Source of the DNA: Camellia lanceoleosa
Lineage: Eukaryota > Streptophyta > Magnoliopsida > Ericales > Theaceae
Reading direction: 5' to 3'
Length of the DNA stretch: 64,000 bases
NCBI GenBank assembly: GCA_025200525.1
Contig: JANUSC010000050.1
Location: forward strand, 62,001-126,000
Shown here one piece after another: positions 24,238 through 37,280 of this stretch. The translations under genes were made by a program, and so were the position numbers. Below the pieces are notes generated by a model that was not told the origin of the DNA, searched no databases, and worked only from the letters and a program-made list of their open reading frames with translations. Each line of letters starts with the position of its first letter. Within the stretch, counting starts at the first letter, position 1.

Positions 24238-27200
24238 ATGAAGATGATGTCATGGAATATCAGAGGTTTAGGGAAATCTGAGAAGAGGGGAAGGATTAGG
24301 AAGCTCATTTATGAAAGGAGGGTTGATTTTGTTTTATTGCAGGAAACTAAGAAAGCTTCTATTGCAGAAAGTGAAGTTCGAACCTTGTGGGGTAGGAGTA
24401 ACATGGAATTTATGGTAGTGGATTCAGATGGGACAACTGGGGGATTACTTTGCATTTGGGATCCAAGTTTATTTCAGCTGAAGGACTGTTGTAGCAGTAG
24501 AAGATTTGTTCTTTTGTTATGTACAATACTAAACTTATTTGATTGTGCTATACTGAATGTATATGTGTAGACCGCCCGGAACTCTCTTTGCACGCCCCCC
24601 TTTTGGAGAAGGCGCGAATTGGGTTCTAGCTACTATAGTTCGGACTCCTGTCACAGTTCTGAATCTAATCTCACAAAGTACAATGTAAGACTGATAAGTC
24701 ACCAAAGAGTGCAAATTCGAAAAATCGTTTTGGAAAATCGATTTTAATCAAGAAGTGCCAAACATGGACTGCTTTGCCAGATTTCAGAGTCGCCACCTAA
24801 ATATTTTGTTTTGGGGAAATTTAGGAAACCCTAACTCGTGCCTAAGGCCACATGTCCGTCATTACCAAAGTTGCCTCGGTTCGGGAATTGGGTACGAGGG
24901 GGAAAGGTCATGAAATGAGCACTCCCGCTCGCCCGATCAAGGATCGGCCTCTACTAACATGATATGTTGTTTTTGAAAACACATGTGTTCTTATTCCGGT
25001 TATTTAGCTAACTTACTATGTGATGCGCACAACATACAAGTATAGACCAAATCTCTTGATTTGGAACAAAACATCTCATGTTTATTTTTCGAAAATGGTT
25101 TGAAGATGCTACTCGCAAGTAGGCTAAAGCGCAGATTTGCCACCAAACAAGGTGGGCTTAAAAATATGATGAGTTGCCACTTCAAGTGGGCTTAAAACTC
25201 ACATTTCGATGAATTGTTCCAATTCAAGTAATGAATCTTTCATCCACAGGCATTCATGCAGTTTAGCAATTAAGCAAATAGCCTCATGGCAAGCACGCTA
25301 TCATGGCAACACTTACACACATGCAAGATGCTAAAGCATAAACACTTACAGTGTACTCCGAGCCAAAACAAAAGCTAGTTAGTAATCATGCATGATCCTA
25401 GCTATGTTAAGATGCCTAATGCAACACATGCAAGAATGCAACTAAATAGGCTCGGCTATCTAACATGGCATATGAATGCAACATTTGATAATCATGTATT
25501 CAAATAGGTATTGAAATACAATGCAGTTTGAATGATGCGCCGAGCCCGGTGCATGCAAGACAAATGAATGATGCACGCATGCAAAGCATAAGTATGCTAA
25601 TTGAAACATGCCCTAAAACTAACCATTGAAAGCTGGTAAATAAAAAGGAGAGAGGCGTGGGGTTGGAAGATATTCACACACACACGCACACTTATTACAA
25701 CTTTTGCCCTCTCGACGGAGGGTCCGAATAAATAGGCTAAGCTACACTAAGCTAAGCTACTTATTACAAAACAAAACTAATTAACTAATTAGTTGTTACA
25801 ACACAGATCGATTAGCTAAGTACATTAACTAATTAAGCACAATAGAGCACAACAATATATATATAGAGAGAGAAATCTAGAGAGAGAGAGAGTAGATATT
25901 TTGTTTCTCAAAATTCTAAACCCTTGAAAGGGAGAGAGAGCTCTCCTTATATAAGCAATGCAAGGGCAAGCTTCCTTGACAAGCTTAGAGCTTGTTTGAA
26001 TCCATCTATACGTGTATGGAGGATGCATTCTGTGCTCTTCAGCTGGCATAGCTGGCACCAAAAATATTTGCAAAAACAGAAAAATGGCCGTAGGCCACTT
26101 CAACTAGCCTACTGGCCTACAACCACCAAAAGTGGCCGACAGCCTCTCTCCTCCCTCTAGGCAAGGGGTGACAAGGTATGGTCCAAAAACAAACAAAAAA
26201 GAAGAGAGCTAAAAGGCCACAACACAAGGCACTCAGCCGGAAGCCCCGAAAACTAGCCTACGGGCCGCTACAAGTGGTCTACAAGAGGAAAAAGTAGCCT
26301 AAAGCTACAAAAAGTGGCCTACAGGCCTCTCTCTCCCTCCAGGCGAAGGCACCAAGGCATGGTCCAAAAACAAACCAAGAAGAAGAGAGTTAAGAGGTCC
26401 TGAGACAAGGCGCTCAACCGAAAGCCTTGGAAACTCAAAACGAGCACAAACAAGCGCAATCACCGAGTGCACAAACGATGACGTCTGAGTCTTAAGGTCA
26501 GTCAAAAATGGGGTGTCTACAATATGCACCAAATGATGTGAGCAATAGAGGAATTTTTTGGGAGAATTTGTTAAAATTAAAGGCTAATTTTCCGAAACCA
26601 TGGTGCTTGGGGGGAGATTTTAATGAGATTAGATTTATTAGGGAAAGGGTGGGCTGCTCTACAAGGGAAAAGGGGATGAAGGAACTAAATGCTTTCACTA
26701 AAAAATGCGAGTTGAACGACTTACCATTGCTTGGTAGGAAGTACACATGGTGTAATGCTCAGAATGGGGAGAAATGGGTAGGATTGATAGAGTTGTACTA
26801 AATCTTGAGTGGTTGCAAAAATTTAATTTCCAACTCTGGGATCTTCCTAGGACTTGTTCTGATCATTGCCCTCTCTTGTTAATGGAAGATGAGAGGGACT
26901 GGGGGCCAAGGCCTTTCATGTTCATTAAGGCATGGACTATGCACCCAAGTTTCAACTCTGTTTTGGAAAAACATTGGTCTGAAACTAGGATTACTAGAAG
27001 AGCTGGGTATATACTGATTTAGAAGCTAAAACTGCTTAAGTTGGAGCTAAAAAAATGAAACTTTGAAGTTTTTGGGAATGTATCTACAAAACTAAAGGAG
27101 GCAGAGGAAGAGTTGCATGGTATTGACATTATTGCCGAAGACAGAGCTTTATCTGAAGCTGAAAAAAACCGAAGGGGGGAGGTGACAGGGAAGGTATGGA

Positions 27201-29674
27201 AGCTTAGTAGGATGATGGAAAGGCTTTGGCATCAGAAGTCTAGAGTAAACTGGATCATCAATGGGGACAAGAACACTAGGTTTTTCCATGTTATGGCTAG
27301 TAGCAGAAGGAATAGAAACTCAATTAATTCTATCACAATTGAAGGAGAAGTTTTTGAGGAGCCAGATATTGTAAAACTTGAGGTCTTAAATCATTTCAAG
27401 AGGCAATTCACTGAAAGCTGGGAAGGTAGACCAACTCTGGCAGACACCTTTAAGTCAATTGAAGCTAGTGATGCTTTTTGTGAGTTGGCAGCTGAATTCT
27501 CTGTATGTGAGATAAGTGCAGCAATAAAGGATTGTGATGGAAATAAGGCTCCAGGCCCTAATGGATTTAATCTCCTATTTTTTCATAAATTTTGGAAGCT
27601 ATTGAAACATGAGGTTATGCACTTCATGAGGGATTTTCATTCTTCTTGCAAGCTCTCTTATGGAATCAATAGTTCTTTTATTACTCTTATTCCTAAGACT
27701 GATAATCCTTCTGGACTAGCTAACTTTAGACCTATTAGTTTGGTGGGGTGTATGTACAAGATTCTCTCAAAAGTCCTTGCTCATAGACTTAAGAGAGTTC
27801 TCCCTGAAGTTATTGGGGATCCACAGTTTGCTTTTTTAGGTGGGACAAGTATACTTGATGGAGTTTTTATTGCAAATGAAATTGTGGATGGATGGAAAAA
27901 ATCCAAAAAGAAAGGGCTGGTTATTAAACTTGATTTTGAGAAAGCTTATGACTCAATTAATTGGGAATTCCTATTTTCTATGCTGGCTAATTTTGGGTTT
28001 GGATCAGAATGGATATCTTGGATGAGGGTTTGTGTGTCCACAACATAGTTGTCTGTTCTGGTGAATGGTTCACCAACAGTTGAATTTTCACCACAAAAGG
28101 GCCTTAGACAAGGTGACTCTTTATCACATTTTTTATTCATTATAGTGGCTGAAGGGTTGAATCTCTTGATGAACAGAGCATATGAAAAAGGATTCATAAA
28201 AGGGGTAAAAGTTGGGGTGAATGAAGTGATGATTTCTCATCTCCAATTTGCTGATGATTCTTTGTTGCTTTGTGAGGCTGATTTCGATCAACTAGTTCAT
28301 ATTAAGAAAGTTCTAAGATGCTTTGAAATACTATCTGGAATGAAGATAAACTTTCATAAGAGTGTAGTGTGTGGAGTAGGTGTGGATGATGAGACCTTGA
28401 CATCCTGTGTTGATATTCTAAATTGCAAGATTCAAGGCTTACCGTTGAAATTTTTTAGCCTTCCATTAGGTGCTAATCCAGGTAGGAAATCAACTTGGAA
28501 GCCAGTGTTGGATAAAGTTAGAGCTAGGTTGGCTGGTTGGAAGAGAAGAACTCTCTCTTTTGTAGGCATGTTAACGTTGATCAAGTCTGTCCTGTCTAGC
28601 TTACCTATATACTATCTGTCTATGTTCAGAATGCCCATTGGAGTTGTTAGAGAGATTGAAAGGCTTCAAGCTGCTTTCCTTTGGAGATGAAATGATCTGA
28701 AGAGGAAAGTACACTTGGTAAAATAGACTGATGTGTCAAAAAGTAGAGATCAAGGAGGTCTCGGTATTAGAAGAATCAAGGATGTTAATGTTAGCCTTCT
28801 TCTCAAATGGTGGTGGAAATTTGGGAAGGAAGTAAATACTTTATGGAGAAGGTTGTTGTGTAGTAAATACATGATTGAGGAGGGTAGTTGGACCCCACCT
28901 ATAAGTTTATCTTCTAGACATTCTAGAATTTGGACTGATATTATCACAGTGGCAGAGCATAATCAATCATTAGTGCAGTCCTATGTAGAGAAGCTCCAGT
29001 TAAGGGTTGGGAATGGAAGAAGGATCAAATTTTGGCATGATTGTTGGCTTGTAAGTAGATGTTTAAAAGATTAGTTTCCTAGACTGTTTAGTTTGTCTGT
29101 TGATGAGGGAGGATCACTTTTTAGCTTCTATGAGAAGAGATCCAGTTTAGAGGAGTGGAATCTAGCTTTCAGGAGAAATCTTTATGATTGGGAAAAGACT
29201 GAAGTAAACATATTGGTTGTTGCTTTAAAGGATGCCCCTTCTTTACGACTCAATGTGGCGGACTGTTCTATATGGATTGGGTCAGCATGTGGCAGCTTTA
29301 AGGCATCTGTTTTGTATCAGTTCAATGACTCTCTCTTAGGTCCTCATCTGTCATTAAGCAAGTTTGTGCGGAATACTGTTTTACCCCCTAAAATCCAATT
29401 TTTTGGTTGGCTAGCTTGGAGGAATAGAGTAAAAATTGGAGACTTTTTACAGCATATTGGTATTCTTAATAGTAGTGCTTCAATATTATGTGCTTTTTGT
29501 AAAATTGAGAATGAATCTGCTGTATATGCGCTGCTACATTGTCATTTTTCTTGGAAATTTTGGATAGATCTGCTACAATGGTGGGGGTGTATGTGGGTGG
29601 TGCCTGGGTCTATTGATTGTTTGTTTTATTGGTGGTTAGGTGGCAAGTATAAGAAAAAGGTTAGGAGATTATAG
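24238..29674 (+). pseudogene. LINE ORF2: endonuclease, reverse transcriptase, zf-RVT
   Basis: The APE-like endonuclease starts MKMMSWNIRGLGKSEK with VLLQETKK. It is split at 24565/26522 by a solo LTR and resumes with CLGGDFNEIR, RKYTWCN and RIDRVV, then SDHCPLLL after a frame change near 26775. RT begins KAPGPNGFN (about 27545), has PISLVGCMYKILSKVLAHRL and KLDFEKAYDSINWEF, then the catalytic FADD at 28247-28258. The C-terminal zinc-binding region has PPKIQFFGWLAWRNR and CAFCKIENESAVYALLHC (about 29390-29550). Nonsense codons include those ending 28048, 28690 and 29074. ORF2 would nick DNA and prime reverse transcription at the target. Confidence 0.93.
24566..26521 (-). mobile_element. Solo LTR of the Tat-like gypsy family (copy 2)
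   Basis: It starts TGTAGACCGCCCGG and ends GGGGTGTCTACA (plus strand), with the perfect 5-bp duplication ATATG at 24561-24565 and 26522-26526. Deleting it rejoins the LINE endonuclease frame. The minus-strand TATATAAGG-type box (plus 25946-25955) with a pyrimidine-rich leader gives the orientation. It has a GAGAGA tract (25864-25891) and no coding region. Length 1956 bp. Confidence 0.95.
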
Positions 29675-30829
29675 AGGGCTTTACCTTTATTTGTTCTTTG
29701 GTCCATTTGGAAGCTAAGGAATGATTGTGTATTTAATGGAGTGCAGCCTCGTGGAACTGATCTCTTTGAGCTTATTAAAGTTAGATTTGCCTTATGGATT
29801 AAAGTTTCCATGAAAAGGAATATATACTATGTTGATGACTTTATCAACAACCTTGATCAGGTAAAGGAATGTGTCTAAGATCTGCTAAAAGATTTGGCTG
29901 CTGTGGAGACAAGTCTGCTGCTGGTGTATGATCTGATGTGGTATACTTCTGTGTGTAGACATATTTATGCTTCTGTGGAGACAAGTCTTTGTATCAGAAA
30001 TGGAGGTTGAATGAATTGGCTCAAGTTTGGTGGCATGCAACAGATGATTGGCTATAGGGTCACTGATCTTTACTCTACTGCTAATAGATGCTCTGCTCAG
30101 CAAGGCTTCTGGTTTGTTATGTTTTGCTGATTGGATTGAAGATTGGCTGTTGCTATTTGTTTGCTGCTGGTGTTGTATGATGCTCTTCTGAATTCTGCAT
30201 AGCTGCTGTGGAGTAGGGTCTGCTGTTGTGAAGTAAGGTTTGTTGCTGTATAGTCTGATGTTAGTAGCCTGGTGCAAGGTCTGTATGCTGTTGTTCAGTG
30301 GATTGGTTTGGGCTGTTTGATTGGCATGGTAAAGGTTTGTGTCTAAGGCCTGCTCAAGATCTGGTGTAAGGTCTGCTCATAGTGTTGCTCAAAGGTTTGC
30401 TGGTGTATGCTGTTGTAGTATGCTACTGGTTTTTATTCTGAAGAGAGTAAGGTCTGCTCTGCTCAAAGATTTTTGTGCTGCTGGAGTATGCTGCTGGTCT
30501 ATGCTACTGGTGTTTGCTGCTGGTGTTTGTTGCGCCGTACGCTGTTGGTTTTGTGCAGCTACTGCTGTATGCTCAACCTGTTTCTTATGGTGTATGATGT
30601 CTTATTGGTCTGTGCAGCTTTTGCTGGTGTTATTGTTCTGTTTTATTTGCTTTTCTTGTCTTTTTTGATTCCTCTTGATTGGTTTTTCACAAATCTTTGG
30701 GTTAAGTGCTTGCAAATGATTGTAAGGTTAGCGTTGATGCTCTTTGCACTTCCCTCTTTGTTGATGTAAGTTTTCGCATGTATTGCTTTCTTCATCAATA
30801 AAGTTTCATTTTGTTGATAAAAAAAAATA
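29675..30829 (+). other. LINE 3'UTR and poly(A) tail
   Basis: A GCTGCTG-rich non-coding region ends with TTCATCAATAAAGTTTCATT and an A-rich tail. The short Cys/Val-rich open frames here are translations of the low-complexity CTGCTG text, not genes. Confidence 0.8.
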
Positions 30830-30834
30830 ATTTT

Positions 30835-31031
30835 TTTTGGGCAACTAAATTTTTAGTCTCCAATTGGCGACTTTCGGCGACTAAAAAAAAATAGTCGCCA
30901 ATTCTTTTGCCGACAATTAGTCAACGACCAAACGGGCAACCAAAAATTTTAGTCGGCAAAAATTTTTGGCGACTAAAAAATGACTTTTGGCGCTAAAAAT
31001 TTAGTCGCCAAAAGTGTGATTTGTTGTAGTG
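30835..31031. repeat. Right subterminal repeats and terminus of CACTA, part 2
   Basis: Dense GGCGACTAAAAA / TTTAGTCGCC units end at TTGTTGTAGTG. They continue the block at 21957-22204, which the LINE separated. Confidence 0.9.
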
Positions 31032-31793
31032 AATTCTTGAATTCCCTTACAATTCCTTCAATTTCCCTATGTTTCTTCTTCAATCTTGAGCTTTTTCTTT
31101 TTTTTCTCTTGCTTCTCTCTCTTCTCTCAAGATTTTTCTTTTCCTTTCTTTTGTTGAGTCTATCTCAACTAAGGTCCATATACTTATATATATAAATAGA
31201 AGATATAATATTTAATAAAATCAATTTAATTCATTCTGAATCAGATTTTTACAAAACTTCATACTAGACTCTAAAAATCATGCTGATCATAAATATTTAA
31301 TTGGTTTTGTTTTCTGGCACGTCTAAGGTCCTCAATTTTCAGTTTAAAGCTATAAATTCAACAAATTTTTCTACAATCAACAGATATAATTTCAAATCCT
31401 TATAATTCACATCCTTAGACATGCAATTCCACATCAACAACAAAATTAGCCAATTTATGACTAATCACAAGTCTCACAAAATTTAATTAGCTTAATTTGA
31501 CTTCCATTAGAGCCCAATTAATTATATTTAAATTTATCAGTCTGAATCAGATTTTAAATTAAACTCTCATATGGTCCGATACTCAAAATTAAAATAATTC
31601 GATTCACTATTTATCCTTTCTTGAGCCAATCAGGCTTTCAATTTCTAATTCTAAATAAATCTTCAATAGAATCGTATACGAATTAGTCTCCAAAATTTTC
31701 AGAATTCCCAAATTAAATCAGAATAGTAGACAATTAAAATTCAAATCTCCGTCATTAATTAAATTGAAAGTATTACACGATGAGGCTATTACA

Positions 31794-32040
31794 TTATTAA
31801 TTACAAATTACTATTTCACAAGCACCAAATACATCTAAATTTTTTTGAATTTTCTCATTGTAAAAATAAAAGGTAACTACATTAAAAAAAATTCCACTTA
31901 AAACTTATGAATAAGTAAATCTAGTCAATATAATCTAGCAATAATTATCATAATTTTTAGTGTTTATTTTTATCAAATTAATCTATATTTTTTCAAAATT
32001 TTTATAAAAAATAAATTCTAAAAACAAAACCAAACAATAT
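31794..32040. other. AT-rich intergenic stretch
   Basis: There is no coding signal. It lies between the solo LTR and the poly(T) start of the inverted LINE tail. Confidence 0.6.
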
Positions 32041-33036
32041 ATATATATTTTTTTTATCAGCAAAAAAGAAGAAGCTTTATTGATGGAAAAAGCATACAGA
32101 GTATGATAATGTACATCAATAAAGAGGAGGGTGCAAAAAGCATTACAGTGAAACATTTAGATCCCAACTAGGTTGGCACCTAGATGCACACCAAATCATC
32201 GGCTAGTACAAACTCCTAACTCCAAGTTGGTGAGAAACCAACATGCAGAGCAAAAACAAAAACAAAACAAACAAAAGCAACCAAAAAACTACAAACTCAG
32301 CAGCCCAGCCTAACAGCAGAACCAACATAACACACCCCTTGAAGACCATTCATCCATAAACCCCTCTGCTGGAGCATTAGTTCAGCATATAACAGTCCAC
32401 AGCTAAACAGATCATTCCGCTAAGGGACAGAGCAACAAAGCACAGAAACAGATTCACAAATCTGGCATTAGTAGCAGAACAGATCAGCAACAAAACATGC
32501 ACTTATGTTAAGGCCCACTACTTCAAAACCTCTGCCAGCCTAAGCATAACTGGGACCAGCATAACAGATAGCATAGCACCAATGCATCAGCAACAACAAG
32601 GCTCTGCCAAGAACACCCCCCATTCTCTTGCATAACAGACATCATATCACCAATGCATCCGTAGCAACAAAACAAAGTATATCAAAACAACGTCAAAGGC
32701 ATCACAACAGCATAGCACCAAAATGAAGATCCCATTCTGATATGTTCCTCTCAAATGCTACAGCACATATTGTTGATTGTATGCAACTCTGCAGCAGCAG
32801 TAGCAGCAATACTACCTCTTAACAGCAGGTAATGGACATCAGCATCATACCATATACAGATCTTCTTTTTTACCGCAACCATTAGCACTCTTCTCGGTAA
32901 ACAGATTCAGCTGATTAGAAAACAGATTGAGACATAATTCTACAATTAAGCAATATAACAGAACAGATAGCATACAGCACCAAAACAACACAGATCAGCA
33001 CCAATTCAACTCAGCAACAAGACTCAGAACTGAACA
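32041..33036 (-). mobile_element. LINE 3' end (minus strand), part 1
   Basis: On the minus strand it ends CATCAATAAAGCTTCTTC, then TTTTTTGCTGATAAAAAAAA, the same kind of tail as the LINE at 30829. The body is GCTGCT-rich 3'UTR. It is cut at 33036 by element C and continues at 42215. It is a 5'-truncated copy without recognised RT. Confidence 0.85.
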
Positions 33037-35352
33037 TGTCACGACCCCAACCTGCCCCTAGAAGGTCGGCGCCGAGATGGCCAGTAACCCGAGGTTACCA
33101 AAGGCCTCTTACAAGAATTCACGCACAACTCAGAGTAAATATGTGGGGCTTACAAATGCGGAAGCAATAAATTAACATACAAGCAGTCCATAAAAGCAAT
33201 TAAGTCGAATGAAATGACATACATCTTTGATGGCTTTAATATAACAGAATAGAGTACATGAATTACATCTTGACAAAAAGGCTTCTCGGCCTTCAAATAC
33301 AAAAATTTCAATGAAATAACCAAGAAGCATGATCTTCAAGATGCTGCAAAACACGAATGCAAAACATGTCGGCAAAAACATCGGCAACAAGTCTAGGCGT
33401 TCTCGCTCGCTCATCACCTACATATATATGTAGAGTGGGTGAGCTTGGATACTCAGTGAATGGCATAAACAATAAAGGGTTTACATGAATGATATCCGAG
33501 GTCTTTAACAAAACTATACATAGTACAAATCAAGTTTGTCTTTCAAATCTTTCAAAGCTTCAAGGGATGTTCATTAACATCAATATAATACGAGTGATGA
33601 CATTCTGGACAAGCAAACCCACGCGAAAACCGCTGTGGCAAGGCAAGACAAGACAAGAGAGATCTCTAAACAAGGATGTCGTTGCATTATAGTCCCCGAC
33701 ACTAAGGACTTGTGCCACAAATGCTTAAAGTCCCCAGCGCGTGGGACTTCCAAACTTGTGCTACAAATGCTTATAGTCCCCTAGCACGATTTGGTGCCAC
33801 AAATGCTTAAAGTCCCCCGCACGACGGACTTCCAAACTTGTGCTACAAATGCTTATAGTCCCCTAGCACGCATTTTGGTGCCACAAATGCTTAAAGTCCT
33901 CGCACGGACTTCCGTAATGGTCATCAAAACAAGACATAACATTTGATACTCAAGGTAGGATTAATCATTCATGCTTACAAACACTTTTCAAAACAAGGCA
34001 AAACAATACTCTTATCAAGTCAAAGCAACATAGCTTTATTAAGAATGCCACTCACATAGTTCTTCTAACGTCGGTCAAGGCAAGTCCAAGTCCTACAAAA
34101 ATACATGGCAAGTTCATCAATACACTTACAAACAAGTTTCACATGCATGCAAATGATCTCGGATGCCCCAAGACTAAGTCAAATCAAAGCAAACACTGCT
34201 TATTTCGAAAACATGTCGGGCAACTAACTGTGTCTTGGCGAGGTTCCACACCTCCTTGCCGAGGTGAGGTTCCGAGGCCACATTCAAGGACAAATGAAGT
34301 CGGAAAACACAGGTTTCTCCGCTCAAGAACATCAAGAACATGATCATGAAGAACATGAAGGAATGAATGCAAGGATCATAACTTAACATTTATAAAATCA
34401 GAGATCTCATGCAATGAGTTTGAAAACATGGACCAGGACGCCCATACTAGAATATCTTGGTGAAACAAACACAAATGCATGGATTCCAATGCAAGCTTTC
34501 AGATCAATCAAGGCTTTTCTTCAAGAACACATGAAGGTCACATTTTCTTTCTAAAACCAACTTTAAATCAACCCATGTCATGCAAAACACATTCGATCAT
34601 GCAATGCAGCTAGATGATCATCAAGAACAACAAAAGGAGATTGAGATTCTAACCTCAGATCACGAATCTAACGGGTCCAACACCAACGATCGAGCTTGCT
34701 AATCACTTTCACTCTAGAACTCCTCCTAGAGCTTTCTCCTCAAGAACAAGACTTATAACAAAATGAGACATTTCTAGATTTGCCGATATAACATTCATTT
34801 CGGACGCTTGGTTGGTTCAACTTAAAAAATGATTGATTGAAAAGACAAGTCTCGACAAGGCGTGTTCAACAAGCTTGGTGGCAAGGAACTCCGGGCAATG
34901 ACATCGCCAACAACAAGACTTCGCAAGAAATAACATCGCTAAAGACAAACTTCAGAGACAGTAACAAAGACATCGGCTAGGAGGACAACACTTGACTAAG
35001 TCCTACACCTCGCCAGGTGTGCCACATCTCGCCTAGGTCATACCTTCCTGTGGTCAAAGGTCACTAAGGGTAGAACATCTCGCCAAGTAGTGACATCTCG
35101 CTAACATGCCGAGGTGAGAAGGAAGGCCGCAAGCGATTCTAAGTACAAGGATTCAAAGGTGATCTAGGCTCATGACAACCTGCACATACACACACACACA
35201 CACACACACCAAAGGAACATAACACTTAAGTATCACTTATGCAAGACAAGTCAAGGATGCAAAGCAAGTCAAGATTAAAATTGCAAGCTCAACAAAACAA
35301 GATCATATATAATGCATATGAGTATGGTCGAAGAGAAGTGAGGGTTATTACA
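33037..35352 (-). repeat. 3' LTR of element C
   Basis: It starts TGTCACGACCCC and ends GGGTTATTACA on the plus strand. It contains a tandem array (33680-33910, units of about 46-50 bp with CACAAATGCTTA(A/T)AGTCCCC) and a (CA)n run near 35190-35210. Confidence 0.95.
33680..33910. repeat. Tandem repeat in LTR C
   Basis: About five units contain GTGC(C/T)ACAAATGCTTA then AGTCCCC. The counterpart in the other LTR is at about 40510-40735. Confidence 0.85.
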
Positions 35353-35368
35353 CCCTTCCCTTAAAGAA
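35353..35368 (-). other. Polypurine tract of element C
   Basis: Minus-strand TTCTTTAAGGGAAGGG lies directly before the 3' LTR start TGTAATAACCC. Confidence 0.82.
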
Positions 35369-35379
35369 GTTTGGTCCCC

Positions 35380-36830
35380 AAACTTGAGTTACCTTATCCT
35401 AAGAACAGGCTTCGATTTGGATGTCGAATCCTCATTTCTTCTTCCATCTCCCATGTGGCATCCTTGCCATGATGTTCCTTCCATTCAACCTTCACCATCT
35501 CAGATTGCCTTATTTCTCAATTGTCTTACTTGCCTATCAATAATACGCATTGGTCTCTCCTCATAGCTCAATTCTTCATCAACCACAATCCCAAAATGAT
35601 CAACCACATGCAGGGATCTCGAATATACTTCCTCAACATTGAAATATGGAATACATTGTGAACTTGACTCACTGGTGGTAGAGCAAGTCTGGTAGATGGT
35701 GTTAATCTTCTCAAGAATTTCAAATGGCCCGATGTAACGAGGTGCTAATTTGCCCTTCTTCCCAAATCTAAAACTCCTTTCAGAAATCTTCAGAATACAT
35801 GGTCTCCAACTTCAAATTCCAATTCTTCTTCTTTGGTCGGCATAGCTCTTCCGCCGACTTTGGGCGCTCGATCCTCCGTCAATAAGCTTAATCTTCTCGG
35901 TTGTTACTTGAATCAGTTGGGCCGATCAAAACTTTATCTCCTACTTCGTCCAACATATCGGCGATTCACTTCCTTCCATACAAAGCTTCAGATGGTGCCA
36001 TGCCAATGTGGCTTGATAATGTTGTGTTTAACTCTACTAATGGTAAGTGTGTTTCCCAACTTCCTTTGAAATCCAATACACATAACCCGAGCATATCTTC
36101 AAGTGTCCGATTTGTCCTTTCTGCCCATCGGTTTGGGGGTGAAATGTCTAAACCTCAACTCGGTTCCCAAAGCCCTCTGTAAACTTTGCCAAAACTCGCA
36201 AACAAACTTCGGATCTCGATGCAAACAATTGACATCGGCACTCCATGAAGTCTCACAATCTCATTCATATACAAGAAGCCTAGTCGGTCAACGGTGAATG
36301 TAGTCCGAACAGCAAGAAATGTGTCGACTTAGTTAATCTGTCGATTATGACCCAAATCGAGTCCATCCCTTTCGTGTCTTGACAAACCAATCACAAAGTC
36401 CATGGAGATATGTTCCCATTTCCATTCAGAATCGACAAAGGTTGAAGGAGTCCTCGCCGTCTCGATGTTCGCCTTCACTTGTCGACATTGCAAGCATCGA
36501 GATACAAACTCGGCTATCTCTCTCTTCATGTTCGCCACCAAAAGGTTTGCTTCATATCTTGATACATCTTAGTGTTCCCTGGATGAAAGCAATTCTAGAA
36601 CTATGAGATTCTGCAAAATCCTTCTTTTCAACTCGAACGTCGGCCACACACAATCTTCCTTCAAACTTGAGCACTCCATCTTCAAAGGTGTAACGATCTC
36701 GCTTGGTATCAATCTCCTCGGCAACCTTTCCGAGGAATTCATCATTCATCTGTCTTGACTTTACTTCATCAATAATGGCTCGCTCGCTCACGAGATTATG
36801 GCTAAGCATGCTAAACTTCCCATTGATCTT
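35380..36830 (-). pseudogene. Integrase and chromodomain (element C)
   Basis: Recognisable pieces include the zinc-finger part EFVSRCLQCRQVKAN with EWKWEHISMDFVIGL (36329-36541), a stretch parallel to the core (35850-36320), and a chromodomain part with ELSYEERPMRI and RQLRNKAI (35480-35600). Each piece is short because of frequent frameshifts. The nucleotide sequence stays collinear with element A's 2026-3460. Confidence 0.82.
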
Positions 36831-37280
36831 CGCTTAATGCATCGACTCTTGAGTTGGCTTTGCTCGGGTGATATTGAATTTGCATGTCGAGTCCTTCAAT
36901 AATTCCAACCATCTTCTCTGCCTCAAATTTAGTTCCCTCGTAAATAAATACTTCAAACTCTTGTGATCCGTGAAAACACGGCAAGAAGCTCCATACAAGT
37001 AATGTCGCCAAATCTTCAAGGCAAATACCACGGGCTAATTCTAAGTCATGGGTAGGGTAGTTCTTCTCATGAAGTTTCAACCCACGAGATGCATATGCTA
37101 TGACCTTACCCTTTGCATTAATACACAACCCAAACCCTTATGTGAAGCATCATCAGAATCTGAAATTCCTCATTACTTGATGGAAGTACAAGAACTGTCA
37201 GAATTCAACCTCGCCTTCAATTCTCGAAATGTCAATTTCTATCTTTGGTCCATTCAGATGCCACTCCCTTCCGAAAGTTA
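36811..37280 (-). pseudogene. RNase H domain (element C)
   Basis: Two overlapping frames give KGKVIAYASRGLKLHEKNYP with HDLELA, and [17 protein letters not shown] with [24 protein letters not shown]. The Trp that is a stop in element A is intact here. A frameshift separates the halves near 37030. Confidence 0.88.

Larger units (their letters stand above)
22205..30829 (+). mobile_element. L1-type LINE, full length but mutated
   Basis: ORF1 with an RRM is followed by ORF2 with endonuclease, reverse transcriptase and C-terminal zinc-binding domains, a roughly 1.1-kb 3'UTR, and the tail TTTTGTTGATAAAAAAAA, which is typical of plant L1 ends. The 5' end is placed approximately, where CACTA subterminal repeats stop. 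Flanking duplications cannot be separated from those repeats. A Tat solo LTR (24566-26521) interrupts ORF2. Confidence 0.9.
18027..31031. mobile_element. CACTA (En/Spm) transposon with nested insertions
   Basis: The left end CACTATAACAAAATGCACC and right end, in reverse complement CACTACAACAAATCACAC, are typical CACTA inverted repeats that agree over about 26 bp. Both sides carry the 3-bp duplication AAT (18024-18026 and 31032-31034). Many short GGCGACTAAA / TTTAGTCGCC units lie just inside each end. No transposase domain was recognised. Without the LINE it would be about 4.4 kb, so it is probably non-autonomous. Confidence 0.93.
15721..31793 (-). mobile_element. Chromovirus-like solo LTR, interrupted by a CACTA transposon
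   Basis: The left end TGTCACGATCC is close to the starts of element A and C LTRs. The right end is GGCTATTACA at 31793. Flanking pentamers TTACT (15716-15720) and TTATT (31794-31798) agree at 4 of 5. Subtracting the CACTA leaves about 3.06 kb with no coding region, so this is a solo LTR. A TATA-type tract at 31181-31198 reads TATATATAAG on the minus strand, giving the orientation. The right-hand segment is 31035-31793. Confidence 0.8.

Noticed and set aside
30339..30769. Cys/Leu-rich open frames
   Set aside because: They arise from GCTGCTG low-complexity text of the LINE 3'UTR.
22170..30860. Exact target-site duplication for the plus-strand LINE
   Set aside because: Both flanks are CACTA subterminal repeats, so apparent matches cannot be told from repeat homology.
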